A stretch of 64,000 bases of DNA, taken from assembly GCF_000987835.1 (NCBI RefSeq), contig NZ_CP011308.1, forward strand, positions 1,860,001-1,924,000. Direction: 5' to 3'. The DNA is from Sulfurovum lithotrophicum. Lineage in GTDB: Bacteria; Campylobacterota; Campylobacteria; Campylobacterales; Sulfurovaceae. Shown one piece after another: positions 55,675-64,000 of this stretch. Below the pieces are notes generated by a model that was not told the DNA's origin, did no database searches, and saw nothing but the letters and a program-made list of their open reading frames with translations. The position numbers and the translations under genes were made by a program. The number at the start of each line of letters is the position of its first letter. Position 1 is the first letter of the stretch.

Positions 55675-55712
55675 GGTCTTTCCCTTTTATTCAATTTATT
55701 TAAATCATTATA

Positions 55713-56729
55713 TCAGATTTTTTCATAGTTTTTTAAAAGATTTGCGATCTGTTTGCTTCCATCTTTTTCTACTATCTCCATTAATCCTCTACTTTTAGCC
55801 TCAAGATCTTCGTTCAGCAATGCTAATACCTTTTGTGTATCGATCTCCTCTTCTCTCATGATCCATGCCAGATCCTTTTCTACCAGGAACTGTGCATTGT
55901 AGTACTGGTGGTCACTGGCCGCATAGGGATATGGTATGAAAAGTGTTGGCATAGCAGTTGCCGAAAGCTCCCAAAGTGTCGAAGCCCCGGCTCTTGCAAT
56001 AGCAAAATCCGCTTCTTTCATGTACTCTGCCAATTTTGTGGTAAATCCGAAGACATCCACTTCAATCCCAAGATCATCATAGGCTTTTTGCACTTCGTCA
56101 ATATTCTTCTCTCCAGCCTGATGGATAATCCTGATACCTTTCCTCCTGAGTTTCGGTGCGATCTCAAGGGCCAGTTTGTTAATAGCTTTGGCTCCCTGTG
56201 AACCACCGAGAAAGATGATAGTCTCAACCTTTTTTCTTACACGTGCGTTCTCAAAAAAAATCTCTTTGATCGGGTAGGCTTTAATCGGACTCTCTTCAAG
56301 ATAGGAGCTGATAAACGCTGCCGCATAGGGTCTGAGAAGTTTGTTTAAAGAACCCAGCGCGGCATTCTGCTCATGTATGATCAGAGGCACACCGGCTGAT
56401 TTGGCGGCAAAAGCTGTAGCACCAGAAGAGAATCCGCCTACGGAGAAGACCACTTTGGCATCATATTTTTTTAGGAGTTTACGGGCTTTCATTATTGCCT
56501 GCAGCATCATCCAAAGTGACTTGAGTTTGGCCAAACCTCTTTGATTGACCACACCGCGTGTCTCCAGGAAGTAGGTCTCTGTAAAATCTCCATCACTTTC
56601 AAACCACTGTCTGTCCTGCCCCATTGTGGAGCCGATATAGATGAGTTCTTCACCTTTCAACTGCTCTTTTACTGCTTTGATGATGGCAAGATGTCCGCCT
56701 GTACCGCCTCCTGTCATGATAATGCTCAT
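55713..56729 (-). CDS. murG: UDP-GlcNAc--undecaprenyl-PP-MurNAc-pentapeptide transferase
   Basis: 338 residues from the ATG at 56729 (after AAAGGAG). GGGTGGHLAI, FSVGGFSSG, HEQNAALGS, FLGGSQGAKAIN and IARAGASTLWEL. Makes lipid II on the inner leaflet. Downstream of ftsW, separated by a REP-like palindrome. Confidence 0.95.
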   Translation of the reverse strand: MSIIMTGGGTGGHLAIIKAVKEQLKGEELIYIGSTMGQDRQWFESDGDFTETYFLETRGVVNQRGLAKLKSLWMMLQAIMKARKLLKKYDAKVVFSVGGFSSGATAFAAKSAGVPLIIHEQNAALGSLNKLLRPYAAAFISSYLEESPIKAYPIKEIFFENARVRKKVETIIFLGGSQGAKAINKLALEIAPKLRRKGIRIIHQAGEKNIDEVQKAYDDLGIEVDVFGFTTKLAEYMKEADFAIARAGASTLWELSATAMPTLFIPYPYAASDHQYYNAQFLVEKDLAWIMREEEIDTQKVLALLNEDLEAKSRGLMEIVEKDGSKQIANLLKNYEKI

Positions 56730-56787
56730 TTTTTCTCCTTTAAGCCTTTCGGCATTGTGTGTGACTGTATGCGATATTTCTCCATCT

Positions 56788-56809
56788 GGTGGGCTATTGC
56801 CCACCCTAC
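56788..56809 (-). repeat. REP-like palindrome between ftsW and murG
   Basis: Minus strand GTAG followed by GGTGGGC..GCCCACC; seven-base stem, four-base loop. Confidence 0.6.
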
Positions 56810-56826
56810 ACGCTCCTCGCTACCCC

Positions 56827-58011
56827 TTACAGCATTTTCCCGTTACGGTCCCGGGGGACTTTTTTGGAAACCATCAGCACCATACCTATGGCTACACAGG
56901 CGGCTATGATGTGTGATCCGCCGTAACTCAGGAACGGTACGGCGATCCCCTTGATCGGCGTAATACCGGCGATACCGTAAGCGTTGAGTATAAAAGCAAA
57001 AGATATCAGCAGACCCACACCGATACTGAAAAGGTAGTACATCGGGTTCTTTACTTTCGATGCGATTTTGAAGATGCGGAACACGATGAAAAGGACGGTC
57101 AGTGTCACCAGGACAAGCCCCGCATACCCCAGCTCTTCAGTGATTCCCGCCAGGATAAAGTCCGTATGCACCTCCGAAAGATAGCCCAGCTTGAACTGTC
57201 CGTTCCCCAGGCCCTTCCCAAAGAGGCTGCCGTTGTGTATAGCGTTGAGCGAGTTGGATATCTGATAGGGCTCCTTGGCTGTTGTCGTTACCCGCAACGT
57301 CTCAAGCCGTTCAAAAGGCAGGACAGAAAGGATGCTGTCCTGTACCGTACTCCACCAACTCTTTATTCTTGCCATGCGGTGCGGTGCAAAGAAGATCAAG
57401 CCGATGAATGCGACAAAAATACCCGAGAGCACCGTCAGAAAAAATTTCCATGAACTGCCGACAAAGAGGAACATCACCATCAGGGTTCCTCCAAGAACCA
57501 CGACCTGCCCCAAGTCTTTCTGAAAAACAGCAATGAGCACAACCGCGGCCATGAATACAATGATATAGGGCATGAAGGACCTAACTTCATCTATAAAACC
57601 CGTATGGCCGCGCTGCCCAAATTTACGTGAAAAGCTCCAGGCCAGAAAAAAGACAAATCCAACTTTGAAGAATTCTACCGGTGCCAGGGAAATGGGTCCC
57701 AAGTGTATCCACCGTTTGGCACCCCCGACCGCCTTCACCAAAGATGAGGGCATGAACTGCATAGCGACCATCAGTATAAAAAATATCAAAAAGAGGCTCA
57801 ACCCCACCGGTACGAACCATTTTTCCGGGTCCAATCTGCTCAAGATGACCATGGAGGTAAAGGCGATGAAGATCGAAATACTCTGCCTGAGAAAAAAATG
57901 AAAATTATCATAATGAAAGTGCAGTACCGTATAGGTAGAGAGCGAATAACTCATAACCATTGAAAGTGTCAGGAGTGCTATGACTGCTGCCAAAAGAGGT
58001 TTGTCTATCAT
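56827..58011 (-). CDS. ftsW: SEDS-family septal peptidoglycan polymerase FtsW
   Basis: 394 residues, about ten hydrophobic helices. GNGQFKLGYLSEVHTDFILAGI and GIAVPFLSYGGSH are SEDS hallmarks. Pairs with FtsI in septum synthesis; the ftsI gene diverges 87 bases away, sharing the promoter region. Confidence 0.92.
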   Translation of the reverse strand: MIDKPLLAAVIALLTLSMVMSYSLSTYTVLHFHYDNFHFFLRQSISIFIAFTSMVILSRLDPEKWFVPVGLSLFLIFFILMVAMQFMPSSLVKAVGGAKRWIHLGPISLAPVEFFKVGFVFFLAWSFSRKFGQRGHTGFIDEVRSFMPYIIVFMAAVVLIAVFQKDLGQVVVLGGTLMVMFLFVGSSWKFFLTVLSGIFVAFIGLIFFAPHRMARIKSWWSTVQDSILSVLPFERLETLRVTTTAKEPYQISNSLNAIHNGSLFGKGLGNGQFKLGYLSEVHTDFILAGITEELGYAGLVLVTLTVLFIVFRIFKIASKVKNPMYYLFSIGVGLLISFAFILNAYGIAGITPIKGIAVPFLSYGGSHIIAACVAIGMVLMVSKKVPRDRNGKML

Positions 58012-58098
58012 GCTGTCTTCTTTAAATCCATATTAATTAGTATTTTAACGCATTTAATAGATAACTTTGTTAAAATTGCATATTAAACAGGGAAATTC

Positions 58099-60147
58099 AT
58101 GAACAAAAATATAAAAAATATGGTACTGCACCAAAGAAAGAACAAGATCAGCTTTCTTTTTATCCTGCTGGTCGCTACCATGGCTATTTTTCTCTTTTCC
58201 GTACTCAAAACCATTCTCTCCCCAAGAGATATTCCCAGTCAATATACCATCGTCCATGACCGTTCTCTGCGCGGCGATATCATCTCTGCGGACAACTATA
58301 CCCTCAGCCGATCCCAGAAGACTTACCAGGCAGTTATTCATGGTGCAAGTATCGACCCTGCAAAACGCAAGGCATTCGTCAGGCTTTTCAGTATCTACAG
58401 TGGGATCCCCGAAGAGGATGTACTCAAAAAGTTCAAAGACAAAAACGGCAAAGATTTCCGTGGAAATATCGTACTTGCAAAAGATATCAACTTCAAATCC
58501 GCCATGCAGCTCAAAGAGTTGGCCTACAAACTAAGAAAACTGGGAGCATTCAAGACCACCAAGACCAGCAGCGGTATCGAAGTACTCTACGGACTCGATA
58601 TTGTAGAAAACGGAGAGACAAGGGAATTCCCTCTCAAAGATGTGCTTAGCCCAGTCCTTGGTTATGTCAGGAACAGAAATGAAGAGCGCTACAGTAGACC
58701 ACACGGTATCAAAGGATTGGAGCGCAAGTATGAAAAACACATCACTTCCAAGAAGAACGGCTACTTCAAGGGAGAAAGAGATGTTGTTGCTTCGGTCATC
58801 CACAATAAGAACAGCATAGAGATGCCCCGCGTCGACGGGATGGACCTCCACCTCAATGTGCCTCTTGCTTTCCAGAGAAGGATCGAACTGATGATCGACC
58901 GGATGAAAGCCAGTATCGATGCGGACGAGATTCTTGCCGGGGTCATGGAGAGCAGTACAGGGAAAGTACTTGCTCTTGCCAGTACAGAACGCTATGACCC
59001 GCGTCATATTCACAACAAAGATATTTCTGCACTCGACCCAAAATTTTCCGAATACGCCTATGAAGCCGGTTCTGTCATCAAACCCCTTACGCTCGCCATT
59101 GCCCTGAACCACAAAGTAGTCACGCCCGATACCTGGTTCAATACCTATAACGGGAAACTGAAGATCGGCAAACGCCGTACTATCTCCGATGATGAAAAAT
59201 TCGATGCTCTCACCGCCACCGATATCATCGTGCACTCCTCCAATGTCGGGATCTCCCAAATATCATGGAGACTGACGGGACAGCAATTCAGAGACGGGCT
59301 CATTAAATTCGGCCTCTCAAAACCTTCGGGCCTGGATCTTTCACGTGATGTTCCCGGGAGGATCAAGTCTCTTCATCTTCTGAATAACAACATGCATAGA
59401 GCCAACTCCTCCTACGGTTACGGTATGCTTGTCACCTTTGCCCAGCTCTTCAAAGCCTATTCTGCCTTCAACAATAACGGTGTCGCAGTTACGCCCCGCC
59501 TGGTGGATTATCTTTCAGATGACAAGGGGAACCGCTACACCCTGGAGCCAAAAGAGGGTGACCTCAAAGCAGTAGAAAAGAAGGCAGCCGGACAAATACA
59601 TGACATTCTGCTTGAAGTCGTCAAACGCGGGACGGGAGTCAAAGCGCAATACCCTGGGCTGGAGATCGGAGGCAAGACCGGTACGGCACATATCGCCAAA
59701 GGCGGGCGTTACGTTAGAGAGTACCACAGCTCTTTCTACGGTTTTGCCAATGACAAAGAGGGACATAAATATACCATTGGGGTTTTGGTGATACGTGCCA
59801 AAAAATACCATAAATATTTCGCTTCACAATCTGCGGTCCCGACATTCAGACGCATCGTTGACATCCTTGTAGAGCTTGACTACCTCAAACCTGAGGGCGG
59901 CAAGATAGATACACTCTCTCCCATCAAACTGGACAAACCCAAAGAGGACAACGGCACCATGCCAGAGCGTACGAATGTTAAAAATCCTTCGATCAATGAA
60001 CTCTTCGAAATGAAGTCCAAGCCCAAACCAAAGCCGAAAAGGAAAAAGAGACCAGCGGCAAAACCAAAACCCAAACCGAAACCACCGGTCAGAAAACCAC
60101 TCACAAAAGAGAAGATAGAAGAGCTTTCTGCAGAAGACCTCTTTTAG
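58099..60147 (+). CDS. ftsI: class B penicillin-binding protein FtsI/PBP3
   Basis: 682 residues. N-terminal membrane helix (about 18-38), pedestal domain, transpeptidase with AGSVIKPL, HSSNVG and KTGTAH. The last 45 residues are a Lys/Pro tail with several KPKPKPK runs. Septal crosslinking enzyme. Confidence 0.93.
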   Translation: MNKNIKNMVLHQRKNKISFLFILLVATMAIFLFSVLKTILSPRDIPSQYTIVHDRSLRGDIISADNYTLSRSQKTYQAVIHGASIDPAKRKAFVRLFSIYSGIPEEDVLKKFKDKNGKDFRGNIVLAKDINFKSAMQLKELAYKLRKLGAFKTTKTSSGIEVLYGLDIVENGETREFPLKDVLSPVLGYVRNRNEERYSRPHGIKGLERKYEKHITSKKNGYFKGERDVVASVIHNKNSIEMPRVDGMDLHLNVPLAFQRRIELMIDRMKASIDADEILAGVMESSTGKVLALASTERYDPRHIHNKDISALDPKFSEYAYEAGSVIKPLTLAIALNHKVVTPDTWFNTYNGKLKIGKRRTISDDEKFDALTATDIIVHSSNVGISQISWRLTGQQFRDGLIKFGLSKPSGLDLSRDVPGRIKSLHLLNNNMHRANSSYGYGMLVTFAQLFKAYSAFNNNGVAVTPRLVDYLSDDKGNRYTLEPKEGDLKAVEKKAAGQIHDILLEVVKRGTGVKAQYPGLEIGGKTGTAHIAKGGRYVREYHSSFYGFANDKEGHKYTIGVLVIRAKKYHKYFASQSAVPTFRRIVDILVELDYLKPEGGKIDTLSPIKLDKPKEDNGTMPERTNVKNPSINELFEMKSKPKPKPKRKKRPAAKPKPKPKPPVRKPLTKEKIEELSAEDLF

Positions 60148-60149
60148 AA

Positions 60150-60974
60150 TTAAATCCAGATATTGTCGATGAGTCTGGTTTTCCCCACCCAAGCGGCTAC
60201 CAGAATAATGGTGTTGCCTATCTCCACCTTTTCAAGCGATCTGAGCTGACGGTCCACAATAGCCACGTATTCCACACGGTCCGTTTCAGAAAGTACCTGC
60301 AACATCTCTTTTTTAATGATATTCACATTCACTTCACCCTGCATCACCATCTTTGTGGCACGTTTGAGAGAATGAGAGAGAGACAAAGCTCGCTGTTTCT
60401 CCTTTTTATTCAGGTAGACATTGCGGCTGCTCAATGCCAGGCCGTTCTCATCCCTTACGATCTCACAGGGGACAATCTGTATATCCATAAAATAGTTTCT
60501 GACCATCTGTGAAATGAGCACAAGCTGCTGTGCATCTTTTTTTCCGAAGTAGGCTCGGGTAGCACCACTAAGATTGAGCAGTTTCATGACCACCTGAAGC
60601 ATCCCGTCAAAATGCCCCGGCCGCTTCTCCCCTTCCAGAATGTACCCACGTACCGCCGGTGCACCTATGCAGAGTTCATCCCTCTCGTACATCTGTCCGA
60701 TCGTCGGCATAAAGACAATATCCACCCCTGCCACTTCACAGATCTTCCTGTCAGCTTCTTCCTTTCTGGGATAGGCATCGAGGTCTTCCCCTTCAAGGAA
60801 CTGTGTCGGATTGACAAAGATCGAAACAATGAGATAATCATTCTCTCTTTTCGCCTGTTGAATGAGAGAGAGATGGCCCTGGTGAAGCGCACCCATCGTC
60901 GGCACGAATCCGATGCTTCCGTTTAGTCTCTTTCTGGCCTCCTGTAACTCTTCTATGGTACGTGCAATGATCAT
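60150..60974 (-). CDS. panC: pantothenate synthetase
   Basis: 274 residues. [37 protein letters not shown] and the SSRNVYL motif. Joins pantoate and beta-alanine. Convergent with ftsI, ending two bases from its stop. Confidence 0.96.
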   Translation of the reverse strand: MIIARTIEELQEARKRLNGSIGFVPTMGALHQGHLSLIQQAKRENDYLIVSIFVNPTQFLEGEDLDAYPRKEEADRKICEVAGVDIVFMPTIGQMYERDELCIGAPAVRGYILEGEKRPGHFDGMLQVVMKLLNLSGATRAYFGKKDAQQLVLISQMVRNYFMDIQIVPCEIVRDENGLALSSRNVYLNKKEKQRALSLSHSLKRATKMVMQGEVNVNIIKKEMLQVLSETDRVEYVAIVDRQLRSLEKVEIGNTIILVAAWVGKTRLIDNIWI

Positions 60975-61025
60975 CTCTAACCCTCTATTTTGTTATATTT
61001 TGGTAAAATCATATCAAAATATTAC

Positions 61026-61114
61026 TGTGGGGTATTGTCTCCTGACAACACTAAAAACCATTTTTACATTGGAACCCTAACATTCATTGGTGCTGTGAGG
61101 GCACAGCACCCTAC
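61026..61114. repeat. BIME upstream of prfB
   Basis: Left copy 61026-61051 (GTGG variant), right copy 61089-61114, the latter an exact inverse of 38990-39015. Fills most of the gap between panC and prfB. Confidence 0.75.
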
Positions 61115-61135
61115 AAAATAAAGGAACTTTTTCAC

Positions 61136-62230
61136 GTGGATGCATATGAATACGGCGAACTTTTGAAAACCCTCTCCAAAAAAATGGAGAATATTAGCAA
61201 TATAGTCAAGCCTGACGAGCTGAAAAAACGTCTCGGTGAAATAGAAGAGATGCAGCAGGACCCCAACTTCTGGAATGATGCTGCAAATGCAGGAAAGATC
61301 TCCCAGGAGAAAACAAGAACTGAGCGTATTCTGGAAACCTATCATAATGCCAATGATGCGGTCTATGATGCCATTGAGTATTTCGAGATGGCCAAAGCCG
61401 AGAAGGATGAAGAGACACTTGAGATGCTCTATGAAGATGCTGAATCTCTCAAAGAGCGCACCAATGCCCTTGAGGTACAGATGATGCTTAGCGGTGAGCA
61501 TGACAGCAACAATGCCATTGTCTCCATCCACCCCGGTGCAGGCGGTACCGAGAGTCAGGACTGGGCGAGCATGCTCTACCGTATGTATTTACGCTGGGCG
61601 GAGCGTCACGGCTTCAAGGTCGAAGTGCTTGACTACCAGCCGGGAGAAGAAGCGGGCATTAAAGATGTCTCCTTTATTATCAAGGGAGAGAATGCCTACG
61701 GATACCTCAAAGTGGAGAACGGCATTCACAGACTGGTACGTATCAGCCCCTTTGACTCCAACGCCAAGCGCCACACTTCTTTCACTTCTGTCATGGTCTC
61801 TCCCGAGATCGACGACGACATCGATATAGAAATAGAGGATAAAGACCTTCGCATAGACACCTACCGTGCCTCAGGTGCAGGAGGACAGCATGTCAACAAA
61901 ACCGAATCAGCCATCCGTATCACCCATGAGCCTACAGGCATCGTGGTACAGTGCCAGAACGACCGAAGCCAGCACAAAAACAAGTCAGCGGCAATGAAAA
62001 TGCTCAAATCGCGCCTCTACGAATACGAAATGGCAAAAAAACAGGCGGAGATAGACGGAGTGGAAAAATCGGACATCGGCTGGGGACACCAGATACGCTC
62101 CTACGTCATGCAGCCTTATCAGCAGGTCAAAGATACCAGAAGCGGACAGGCATTCACCAATGTTGATTCTATTCTGGACGGAGATATAGACAAACTTTTG
62201 GAAGGCGTACTGATCTCACAGGCAAAATAG
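61136..62230 (+). CDS. prfB: peptide chain release factor 2
   Basis: 364 residues in one unbroken frame from a GTG start (61136), so no programmed frameshift. The SPF (ISPFDSN) stop-codon motif and [11 protein letters not shown] catalytic GGQ loop are present. Reads UGA and UAA. Confidence 0.96.
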   Translation: MDAYEYGELLKTLSKKMENISNIVKPDELKKRLGEIEEMQQDPNFWNDAANAGKISQEKTRTERILETYHNANDAVYDAIEYFEMAKAEKDEETLEMLYEDAESLKERTNALEVQMMLSGEHDSNNAIVSIHPGAGGTESQDWASMLYRMYLRWAERHGFKVEVLDYQPGEEAGIKDVSFIIKGENAYGYLKVENGIHRLVRISPFDSNAKRHTSFTSVMVSPEIDDDIDIEIEDKDLRIDTYRASGAGGQHVNKTESAIRITHEPTGIVVQCQNDRSQHKNKSAAMKMLKSRLYEYEMAKKQAEIDGVEKSDIGWGHQIRSYVMQPYQQVKDTRSGQAFTNVDSILDGDIDKLLEGVLISQAK

Positions 62231-62250
62231 ATTTTGTACTCTCCCTTTCC

Positions 62251-62272
62251 GGTGCGCAGTTGCGCACCCTAC
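62251..62272 (-). repeat. REP-like palindrome after prfB
   Basis: Minus strand GTAG then GGTGCGC..GCGCACC. Its TAG is the stop codon of the 42-residue membrane peptide gene. Confidence 0.65.
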
Positions 62273-62397
62273 AGTTCTTCTTTGTCTTTCTTCTTTTCAA
62301 TATATTTGGAGAGTGTTTTCGTTACCACTATGGCTGATATGAATGCCAAAACGATCATTGAAACGGTATAGATCACATTTGTAATATCCACTTTCAT
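62269..62397 (-). CDS. 42-residue single-pass membrane peptide
   Basis: MKVDITNVIY, one hydrophobic helix (about residues 10-28), then a Lys-rich end (KKKDKEEL). The ATG overlaps the ABC ATPase stop as ATGA, a strong sign of a real coupled gene. Its stop comes from a REP-like element. Possible small partner of the ABC system. Confidence 0.65.
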   Translation of the reverse strand: MKVDITNVIYTVSMIVLAFISAIVVTKTLSKYIEKKKDKEEL

Positions 62398-63044
62398 ACA
62401 CGTTTCTCCAGTTTTCTCTCTTCAAGTTTATAGACAGCGTCACAGCGTTCCGCCATACTCTCGTCATGGGTGACCAGTACCAATGCTGCATCATGCTCTT
62501 TGATATATGCTGTAAGTACATCCATGACCAACTCGGCAGTCTCTTTGTCCAGATTTCCCGTAGGCTCATCCGCAAAGATGATACGTGGTTTTTTATTTAA
62601 AACCCTGGCAATGGAAACCCGCTGCTGTTCTCCTCCTGAAAGTTCGGAAGTCTTATGCGCCATCAGATGGTCTATCTCCAGCTTTTTCAGTATTTTCCTG
62701 TCTATACTTTCGCCTGAAAGCATCGTCGCTACAGAGATGTTCTCCATGGCACTCATCCCCTTGAAAAGATAATGGAACTGAAAAATGATCCCTATATCAT
62801 AGCGTCTGAACGCTTCTATATCTCTCTCTTTCAAGGTGTAGAGTTCATGTTCAAAAAGGGTGACACTCCCTGTATTGGGTTTTAAAAAAGTCGAGAAAAT
62901 ATGCAGAAGTGTCGACTTTCCGCTGCCGCTGCGCCCGACAATCGCCGCACTCTGTTTTGCTGCGATACTGAAATGAATGTCTGAAAAAAGCGGATAGTCA
63001 AAACTGTGGGAAATACCGGTAGCTTCCAATAATGGTCGGGACAT
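62394..63044 (-). CDS. ABC transporter ATPase, LolD/FtsE-like
   Basis: 216 residues. VGRSGSGKSTLL (Walker A), LSGGEQQRVSIARVL (signature), IIFADEPTGNLD (Walker B), VTHDE. Of the MacB/LolD group. No permease gene is adjacent; only the 42-residue membrane peptide overlaps it. Confidence 0.88.
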   Translation of the reverse strand: MSRPLLEATGISHSFDYPLFSDIHFSIAAKQSAAIVGRSGSGKSTLLHIFSTFLKPNTGSVTLFEHELYTLKERDIEAFRRYDIGIIFQFHYLFKGMSAMENISVATMLSGESIDRKILKKLEIDHLMAHKTSELSGGEQQRVSIARVLNKKPRIIFADEPTGNLDKETAELVMDVLTAYIKEHDAALVLVTHDESMAERCDAVYKLEERKLEKRV

Positions 63045-63173
63045 TACATACCTTTGGATAATTTTGGGTATTTTAACATAAAAAGAGGAAATGGATGATT
63101 GGTTAGTAGAAAGATAGAATTATGACAAATATCTATTTTTGGAAAATATGATAGTCTTCTGATTTATTGTAGA

Positions 63174-63232
63174 TTTGAGGGTTGTTGTTTGGGAACATAC
63201 AATAAGTATGTGACCAAACAAACTCCTTCAAA
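63174..63232 (+). ncRNA. structured element downstream of tsf, copy 2
   Basis: Outer stem TTTGAGGG / CCTTCAAA (63174-63181 with 63225-63232, one G-T), middle stem TTGTTTGG / CCAAACAA, GA/GA internal loop (63193-63194, 63212-63213), tip stem ACATAC / GTATGT with pentaloop AATAA. Same geometry as the rplS copy, with compensatory base changes. Confidence 0.55.
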
Positions 63233-63255
63233 GATGCGATGAAGCAGAAGAACTA

Positions 63256-64000
63256 TTATGCCATTTGCTTGGCTACTTCTGCGGCGAAGTCTTCTTCCTC
63301 AACTTCGATACCCTCACCTACTTCAAGTCTTACAAAGTGTACGATCTCAGCTGAACCACCGGCTGCTTTCGCTTTTTCCTGTACGTATTCAAATACCGTC
63401 TTGCTGTCATCCATAACGAATTTTTGATCAAGAAGACACTGTTCCTGATCAAGTGTTGTGTTGTCAGAGATAAATCTTGCCAGTTTTCCAGGAAGGATCT
63501 TGTCCCAGATCTTTTCAGGTTTGCCTTCTGCAGCAAGTTCTGCTTTAAGAGCCTCTTCTGCAGCAGCCATTACTTCATCCGTCAACTGGCTCATAGAGAT
63601 GTACTGAGGAACATTCTTTTCAGTTTTCCCCAAACGTCTAAGCTCTTCATTCTCTGTTTCGATCGCTACGATTCTACCTTTGGTCTCGTCTTCAACGAAC
63701 TTAGGGTCAAAATCTTTGTAAGAGAGTGTAGATGGTGCCATCGCAGCCGCATGCATTGCTACTTCTTTAAGAACCGGCGTCATTGCTTCCGCTGTTTTCG
63801 CTGAATCACATTTCGCTTCGATAATAACACCATTCTGTGCATTTGAGTGAACATAACCGTTTACCGCAGTCGTTTCATCTCCAACGATCAGTGCTGCTCT
63901 TCTTACAACAAGTTTTTCACCGATAATGGCGATCTGCTGAGAAAGGAAGTCAGCGAACGGCTCACCATTGATAGTAGAGTTGTTGATCGCTTCCGCGTCA
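63256..64000 (-). CDS. tsf: elongation factor Ts, N-terminus outside window
   Basis: Guanine-nucleotide exchange factor for EF-Tu. 247 residues are visible in one frame to the window edge, including the dimerisation and C-terminal modules (KLVVRRAALIVGD, YVHSNAQNGVIIEAKCDS, KEVAMHAAAMAP). Its stop TAA is followed by TAGTTCTT, as after rplS. Confidence 0.95.
   Translation of the reverse strand, partial: DAEAINNSTINGEPFADFLSQQIAIIGEKLVVRRAALIVGDETTAVNGYVHSNAQNGVIIEAKCDSAKTAEAMTPVLKEVAMHAAAMAPSTLSYKDFDPKFVEDETKGRIVAIETENEELRRLGKTEKNVPQYISMSQLTDEVMAAAEEALKAELAAEGKPEKIWDKILPGKLARFISDNTTLDQEQCLLDQKFVMDDSKTVFEYVQEKAKAAGGSAEIVHFVRLEVGEGIEVEEEDFAAEVAKQMA

Noticed and set aside
61136-61250. Programmed frameshift in prfB
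   Set aside because: The whole protein reads in a single frame from GTG, so no frameshift is needed.

Overview
The window comes from a Campylobacterota (epsilonproteobacterial) chromosome, most like Sulfurovum or a close relative. Reasons: a Wolinella-type menaquinol:fumarate reductase (frdCAB) with all four haem-ligand histidines; a translation/envelope gene order (trhP, purE, glyQ, Nif3, FlgZ-like, waaA, pseudouridine synthase, ffh, rpsP, khpA, rimM, trmD, rplS) that matches the Campylobacter jejuni order as I recall it; and AT-rich extended -10 promoters. No rRNA, tRNA or CRISPR array was found. No stretch without a gene exceeds 300 bases.

Layout. 1-3.2 kb: frdCAB (minus, frdB cut by the window edge). 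3.3-7 kb: adenylate kinase, murC, a conserved hypothetical and a DapC-like aminotransferase. 7.3-12.9 kb: a D,D-peptidase with a SPOR domain, then an ovothiol pair (ovoA and a probable ovoB). 13-19.2 kb: secF-secD-yajC diverging from lnt-yidD-pyrC-carbonic anhydrase. 19.3-26 kb: cysK, a class IV aminotransferase, a possible SspB-like protein, a LysR regulator, and uvrD-truB-ispE. 26-29 kb: two small heat-shock proteins, a Crp/Fnr regulator, smpB. 29.3-43.7 kb: a long minus-strand translation/envelope block (rplS to trhP). 43.8-47.5 kb: a PHP phosphatase, glnA and a cation/proton antiporter. 47.6-64 kb: pbp1A, bioF, maf, alaS, murG-ftsW, ftsI, panC, prfB, an ABC ATPase with a 42-residue membrane peptide, and tsf (cut by the window edge).

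Four things stand out. (1) A strongly AT-rich two-gene cassette, an ABC/OLD-type ATPase plus a small PD-(D/E)XK-like nuclease, sits between purE and glyQ inside the conserved operon and overlaps the glyQ start codon. It is a candidate defence system of a type I cannot name. (2) A dispersed family of REP-like palindromes starts with GTAG, as single copies and as head-out pairs (BIMEs). In four places the TAG of that GTAG is the stop codon of the upstream gene. (3) A roughly 59-nt structured element occurs just downstream of both rplS and tsf, with covarying stems and a conserved tandem GA/GA internal loop; its G-T pairs favour a plus-strand RNA or ssDNA fold. (4) Several housekeeping proteins lack textbook residues: FrdC has Val at the E-pathway glutamate, adenylate kinase lacks most LID arginines, GlnA has Phe at the adenylylation tyrosine, and yidD appears to start at ATA.

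Functionally, the region couples anaerobic respiration, cell-envelope synthesis (murC, murG, ftsW, ftsI, pbp1A, dacB, waaA, lnt), protein export (ffh, secDF-yajC, yidD) and translation (alaS, glyQ, prfB, tsf, rplS, rpsP, smpB, rimM, trmD).
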